From Lophium mytilinum (lineage: Eukaryota > Ascomycota > Dothideomycetes > Mytilinidiales > Mytilinidiaceae): a stretch of DNA of 64,000 bases. The notes beneath the pieces are model-generated. The model made no database searches. It was not told the origin of the DNA and was given only the letters and a program-made list of their open reading frames with translations. The stretch lies in assembly GCA_010093605.1 (NCBI GenBank), contig MU004185.1, forward strand, positions 1,794,579-1,858,578, given 5' to 3'. Numbering within the stretch: position 1 is the first letter of the stretch; each line of letters opens with the position of its first letter. The position numbers were made by a program, and so were the translations under genes. Of the stretch, positions 57,986-64,000 are shown in pieces.

Positions 57986-58260
57986 AAGCTAGATTATAAT
58001 ATCTAGCGCCTAGAGAAAGAGAAGAAAGCCGCGGCTAATGTAGCGCGCGAGCTTCTAGCTAAGTCCTTTCGCCTGCGGAAGTAGAAATATCTACTAACTA
58101 AGCGGCGATCTAAGATGCTTTATTATGGGTTTTCTTCCCTAGAGGTAATAAAAGAGAAGAATTATAAAGAGAAGAAGTAGAGAGAATAAGAGTATATTAA
58201 GAGGAAAGCCTTACCTTTTATTAGCGCGTTTATCTCTACTAAGTTCTCTAGTCTAGTAGA
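57986..58260 (+). pseudogene. Relic resembling a pogo-type transposase C-terminus, nested
   Basis: On the plus strand, opposite to the gypsy element, a charged stretch can be read through three stops: LEKEKKAAANVARELLAKSF, then RLRK, LLTKRRSKMLYYGFSSLEV and KRKA. The alternating Leu/Lys/Arg helix ahead of a GFSSLEV-type turn recalls the C-terminal tail of fungal pogo/Fot1 transposases. The patch retains CpG-rich stretches (GCGCGCGAGC) and is visibly less AT-rich than its surroundings. It lies between the left LTR and the integrase region. The family call is an inference. Confidence 0.4.
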
Positions 58261-59031
58261 TTCTGCCTAGTTAGATAATATAATATTACTATTATTCTAG
58301 GCTATTCTAGATTCTAGTAATAGAACTATATTACTATCTAGTAGTACTTTCTAAGGTAGCTTTCTAGTTTCTATATATTTTCTAAGGTATTATATCCTTT
58401 CTACTTAATTAGGTACTCTATTTACTAACCTTATATTCTTAAGTCTAGGATTTTATTAACCTTATATTTATTATTATTATTAACCTTAATATTATTTTCT
58501 AGCTTAGCGTTCTAGGGTGCTAGTTCTAATAGTAAGATATAAAACACTAGGTATATCTTTATTTTAGGTAGTAGCCTAAGCTTATAATTTACTAGGCTAA
58601 TAATATTCTAGATTTTAAATAGTCTAATCTTAATATAGTTAAGTTTTCCGCTTAGTTATTTTATCTTAATATTTTTTTAGAGTAGGTATACTCTATTCCC
58701 CCTCTTAAAAGTAGAAGTAATACGCCTATATTAATTATAATACTATACTAACCTTTATACTAGAAATTAAATATCTATTAATAGCTGTTTTTATAGTTCT
58801 TTAATATTTTTAATAGAAAGTAATGCCCTCTAGGCCTTTATACTACTAATTTATAGTTCTTAATATACCTTTAGCTTAAAACTATAGTTTATATAGAAGG
58901 GTAATACCTTTATTATCTCTATAAATGCGCTATTATAAGTAAACTAAGCTATTAGTAATAGTAATACCTAATTATTCTGCCTATAATTAATATAGTATTA
59001 TAGGTATTATTCTAAAGTTTAATTAAGCCTT

Positions 59032-59055
59032 TCTATCTATCTATCTATCTATAGA
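59032..59055. repeat. TCTA microsatellite
   Basis: A run of about five TCTA units followed by the reverse TAGA sequence, inside the integrase region of the gypsy relic. Probably of secondary origin. Confidence 0.8.
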
Positions 59056-62000
59056 TAGAATACTATAGAGAGCTTATACTTTATCCCTAGTTATATAATA
59101 AGAATCTACTAGAATTTTAATATAAAGAGCTTATCTTAGTCTAAAATAACTTCTATAGATAGCCTATAATTACTAATAACTACTTATAGAAATATATAGG
59201 CTAGATCTTCTACTATTAATAATTTCTAATAAGGTATAAAGTATATATATTTAGTTAATCTATCTATAATTACTAATATAGTATTATACTTTATACCTAT
59301 TATAGGTTCTATAGACTATAGTAGCTTAACTATAAAGTTCTACGCTATAGATTTCTATACCTTTTTAGGTATTAGTAGACTCCTTAGTAGTCTATATAGT
59401 ATATATTATACTAACTTATTCTTTATATACTTATATTCTATAATAATCCTTTCTACTATTTAGCGCATGCCTGGAAAGTAGAAGGTTCTTAATAGTTATT
59501 TAATAGTTTTATTAATTTCTTAGTATCTATACGCTAGTGCGCTATAAAAGTCTCTTATAAGCTTATCTTATAGAGTTATAGGTATAAGTACCCGTTCTTA
59601 GAATAGTAGTAGCTCTAACTATTTCTAGGTATTCTAAGTTTTCTATAATTATTAACTTGCTAGGTTACTAGTTTACGCTTTCTTAATTCTCTTTTTCTAT
59701 TCCGCGTTCTTAGCTTAGTATGCTACCGCTAGCTATACGTAGTTAAATTTAAGGGTTCTAGGACTAATTTCTTATAGTATTATTAGTACCTAACTATAGT
59801 CTTTTACTATATAATCTAGCCTTCTACTTAGTGCGTCTATATAGGCATTTTTAGATCCTTTTTAATATATAATTTTAAAGTTAAAAGATTCTAGTTTCTC
59901 TAACTATTTAATCTATTATTAGTTTAACTCCTTAGTTATTATAAAGTAGGTTAGGTTTTTATAATCTATATACACCTATACTATATATAGGGCTTCTTTA
60001 AGATAAACTTTCTATTATTTAAATGCTTTTACTATAGCTAGCAGTTCCTTATTATAGACGTTATAGTTTAGCTTAGCTAGACTTAGCTTTCTAGAATAGA
60101 ATACTATAGGGTGCATCTTTTCTTATTTATCTAGCTAGTTAAGTATAGCTTCTAATGCTTTATCTAATGTATTACTTTTAATAGTTATTAGTTTCTAAGG
60201 ATTAAAGATTACTAATACTAGTCTTAAAGTAAACTATACTTTTAATTTATTAAATGTAACCTAGGTATCTAAGGTCTATTAATACTCTATATCCTTTTAT
60301 ATAAGTCTAGTAAGTAGTTCTATAATCTTTAAGTATTCCTTAATAAATTATTAATAGTAGTTTACTAAACCTAGAAAGAACTATAACTTCTTTAAGTTTT
60401 TAGGTTCTAGCTATTCTATAATAGATATAACTTTAGCTTTCTCTATCTTAATTCTATCTAGACTAATAATATATTCTAGGAATCTAACTCTTTATACGTA
60501 GAACTTATATTTCTCTAACTTAACCGCAAGATTATATTCTTTAAGTTTCCCTAGTACTTTCTTAATATACTCTTTATATTCTTCTTTATTCTCTAAGTAG
60601 ATTAGGATATTATTAAGGTATACTACTACGAACCGGTCTAGGTATCCCTATAGAGCTATATTTACTACTACTTAAAATATAGCTAGCGCGTTTATAAGAC
60701 TAAATAGTATAACTATATACTTAAAGTGTCTATATTAGGTTCTAAAGGCTATTTTCTATTCTTCTTCTTTCTTTATTCTTATAAGGTAGTAGCCCTCTTA
60801 GAGGTCTAGCTTTATAAAGTATTTTACCTTATATAAATAGTTTTTTAGTTCTAAGATTAAGGGTAAAAGATAATAGTTTTTAATAGTAATACTATTAAGC
60901 TGTCTATAGTCTATATAGAGGCGCATTTTACTATCTTTCTTTAGAATAAATATTACTAGGTAATCTACAGGTAATTCTAATAGTTAAATAAATTCTTACT
61001 TTAGGTTCTTATCTAGGTATTTCTTAAGTATTGCTAGCTTATTCTAGGATAATAAATAAATTAGTCTAAACTTAGGTTGTTCGCCTAGTTCTAGGGGTAT
61101 CTAGTAATTCTAAGGTTAGTGCTTTAGTAACGCATTCTAAACCTTTTTCTAGAAGATTTCTTTAAATTCTTTATATACTTTTAGCATATCTAGTACTCTA
61201 GCTACTTTAGCTAGCTACTAGTTATTAAGATTTATAGGTTAGTACTAAAATTAGCCTACTATCTATTCTTTTCTTTAGGCCCTCTATACGCCTCTTAAGG
61301 ATATTATATTAATCTTTAATTTTTACTTAGGCTTATTCTAGCGCGGGGTGCCTTTTAGTCCGCTTTCTAGTTAGAATTATATTTTATTAGATTTCTAATT
61401 AACTTAGGGGTTATACTATCTTAGCTAAGGTATTTCTAAGATTATATTATATCTTACTATATTTATAATATCTATACTAATAGTTTCTCTATATTTATTA
61501 ATCTATATAACTTCTAGTTAAGTTTCTATAGTTATGCGTCTACTACTATACTTTACTAGGCTTCTATCTACTAAATATAATCTATAGAGTTTATCTTTTA
61601 ATTACTATAGAATCTAGTTTTCTTTAATAAAGGTGTAGAATATATAGTTTTTCTAAGCGCTACTATCTAGTAGTGCCCTTATAGGTTTTCTACTAATTAT
61701 TACTCTAATAATTATATATTAGTTATTGGAAATAGGTAAGAAGTTAGGCTTTATTGCTAGGTTCTTCTTCCCCTTTACTTACTTTAGTTCTATTTCTACT
61801 ATAGTAGTAATAGTTACTAATAACTCTCTATAGGTTATCTCTAAGGACCTTTTATTTAGCTGCTCTAGCTATTCTTTAGTATAAGCGCCTGCTTATTTTT
61901 TAACTATTTATAAGGCTAATAGTTTATATATTTCTTTTTATAATATATAAGGTAAGAGTTCTAGTAGTAAATTCTCTAGTTTTATTCTTTTCTATAGTCT

Positions 62001-63925
62001 ATAGGGTACTATAGATCTAGTATAAATATTACTATTTCTATTTCTTTATTCTTATTTTCTATAATATAGTATTTAGCCTCTCTTACTAATACTAGGTAGG
62101 TAATAATATAGAATCTTATTTAGTATAGATACTACTTATAGCTCTCCTTATAGAATAGGTGCTTTTAATACTAGTTCTCTATATAAGATAGCTAGAATAT
62201 CTATCTATAAAGTAAATAGTTATAGTCTAGCCTAGAGTCTTTCTAGCTATATATACTCTTTTCCCTAATAGGTTATATACTTCTATAGATTTAGATGCTA
62301 GTGCTGCGTCTATATAGTTCTAGTAGTTCTCTAGCAGGTACTAGGCTAATTTCTCCGTTACTAGTCTATTCTAAATCCTCTTATTTTTTCTTACTAGAGG
62401 GTTCTTACTCTAGATTAAAAGTTCTAGGTATATAGTAGTTACTTATAACTATTTTAAGTAGAGCTTATTCTCTATATTCTAGTTATAGTAAGAAGTACTA
62501 TTATATAACCTTATTAATAGCCTATTATATCTCTAGGGATTCTAGTTTTATGCTACTATTAGAGTCTATCTCCTATTCTATTTTAACCCTAGTTACTTAT
62601 TTAAGTAGTAATCTAATTATCTTATATAATTCTTTTATTTCTAGGTAGTTAACCTCTATCTTATTATACTCTATATCGGTATAGTAGTTATTAAGGCAGT
62701 TATTCTTATTAATATACTCTTTATTAGTTATTATAGCTATAGTATATATTTTCTTAGGTTTATATAGATAGTAGCCTAATCCCTACTTATTAGATTAGTA
62801 GGTAAAGCAGTTATTATTATAGCACGTAGTCTATAATATAGCCTTATAACTAACTTTAGGCGTCTTTATTATTACTACTACTATTTAGTTATTATTACCT
62901 TTAGAGTACTTATTTATAAAGTATTCTATCTCTCTATATTATAGGCACGCGCCCTTTTTATATTATTTCTATTTTTCTTTATCTAATAGCGGTTAGTACT
63001 TGCGTTTCTTATATTATTTAGTATAATCTAGTTCTATTAGTTCCCTAGAGTAGTATATAATTATTTCTCTCTTATATACTAGTATATAGGGTTATAGGCC
63101 CTTATAGTTAGTTTTCTCTATATGTCTTTTATATTATTAATTATTAATATAGATTACTATCTTCTAGAGTCTATAGACTATTACTAGTCTATTACCTCTA
63201 GTAATTTTATTTTTAATATCTTCTTTAAGACCTCTATAGTACTATACTACTAGAGCTTTATCTTTCTATACTAGCTTTAAGAATATCTATATAAACTTTA
63301 AGGTATAGCGGCTAGCTAAGCTATACTATTTTAGGTTCTTAATTTATTATTCTATAGTTTAGGTTTTATTAATATCTCTAAAGGTAGTTTAGAGCGCTAT
63401 TTTAAAGTTTTAGTAGTTACTAAATATATTATTAGTCTCTATTTTTCTTTCTACTAGTTTAGTAGTATAGAGCTAGTCTATAAGTACTAGATTAAACTAG
63501 TTAAATACTTCTTTCTTAAGAAAGGTTACTACTATGCAGACCTTATCTAACTTAAATATAAAGTTATTACTATTATTAAGTAGGTATAGCTTTATCTACG
63601 TTAAGAAGGCTTATAGAGTTTCTCTATTACCTAAGAACTTTTTAGGTTTCTTTATCTTATATTCTCTATAGCTACTAGTTACCTTACTAGTTATAACCTC
63701 CCCTTAAATGGCCTAGAGGTGGCCCTAGAGGGCTAGAATCTTCTTATTCTTAGTTTTATTCTAGAGTTCTAACTATTAAACCTAAGTAAGTAGCGTTTAT
63801 ATTTATCCCGCTATATTAGCTATTATTAGTATAGGGCCTTAGATAGTACTTCTCTAAGGGGTCTATAGTAGTACTATTTTAATTAGGTATTTATATATAA
63901 TTCTCTAATATAGTAGTATTTAAAG

Positions 63926-64000
63926 TATAATAGGTTATCTCTTCTATACTTTATAAGTACTTATATAAGGTAGAGTATAGTTTAAGTCTTTATAGGGGTG
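63926..64000 (-). repeat. LTR segment, right copy (5' LTR, truncated by the window)
   Basis: This is the identical partner of 57063-57137. The offset of 6863 bp gives the combined length of one LTR plus the internal region, suitable for a Ty3/gypsy element. Confidence 0.75.

Larger units (their letters stand above)
57063..64000 (-). mobile_element. RIP-mutated Ty3/gypsy LTR retrotransposon (right LTR incomplete)
   Basis: Heavily RIP-mutated, with stops in every frame, but the polyprotein is still legible on the minus strand, in the order of a Ty3/gypsy element. An aspartic protease core reads RALLDSSA near 61.67 kb, with the active-site Gly changed to Ser. Reverse transcriptase near 60.64-60.3 kb reads FVVVYLNNILIY, so the catalytic YLDD-type Asp pair (60609-60614) is changed to Asn-Asn by G-to-A mutation. 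RNase H near 60.1-59.8 kb reads SRKLSLAKLNYNVYNKELLA and DALSRR. Integrase near 59.3-59.1 kb reads VIIDRLTKYIYFIP. Gag should lie at 61.8-63.9 kb but is not recognisable. RT-RNaseH-IN order separates it from Copia. The element is certainly inactive. Confidence 0.88.

Overview
The window is nuclear DNA from a filamentous ascomycete (Pezizomycotina, most likely a Dothideomycete). Genes carry short introns, mostly 45-200 nt, with GTRNGT donors and CTRAC-type branch sites. The gene content fits: a HET-domain protein, two DUF6594 proteins, an F-box protein and an AIM9-like phosphotransferase beside conserved housekeeping genes. The last 8 kb is an extremely AT-rich block with the footprint of repeat-induced point mutation (RIP).

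0-11 kb: a three-exon HET-domain gene, TAF2 (TFIID) on the minus strand, and an APH-fold protein on the minus strand. 11.6-16.5 kb: three tandem members of an uncharacterised family with an F-box-like N-terminus and a basic tail. A small TA-flanked, inverted-repeat element (MITE) lies between members 1 and 2. A fourth member lies at 40 kb. 17.6-26.9 kb: a glycine-rich RRM protein, a conserved disordered protein, inorganic pyrophosphatase, mitochondrial ribosomal protein mL53 and the ER SNARE Sec20. 26.9-29 kb: a graveyard of diverged direct repeats and gene fragments. 29-38 kb: an F-box/LRR-like protein, a DUF1294 membrane protein, a small single-TM protein, a CaM-kinase and Rsc4 (tandem bromodomain subunit of RSC). 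38-45.5 kb: the fourth family member, a secreted TAP-like serine peptidase and a disordered protein. 45.5-56 kb is gene-poor, with only two DUF6594 genes, each ending in a small, easily missed terminal exon.

56-64 kb: base composition changes abruptly at about 56.03 kb, next to a perfect 14-bp hairpin. The AT-rich block contains a RIP-mutated Ty3/gypsy retrotransposon on the minus strand. Protease, reverse transcriptase, RNase H and integrase can still be read in the canonical order. A 75-bp identical segment at 57063 and 63926 marks its two LTRs; the right one runs out of the window. A less mutated relic resembling a pogo-type transposase C-terminus lies on the plus strand near 58 kb.

Most housekeeping genes here work independently and form no cluster. 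The most interesting material is the four-member paralogue family, the mobile-element relics around it, and the edge of the RIP compartment. Gene models were built by hand from splice sites and reading frames; no database search was possible.
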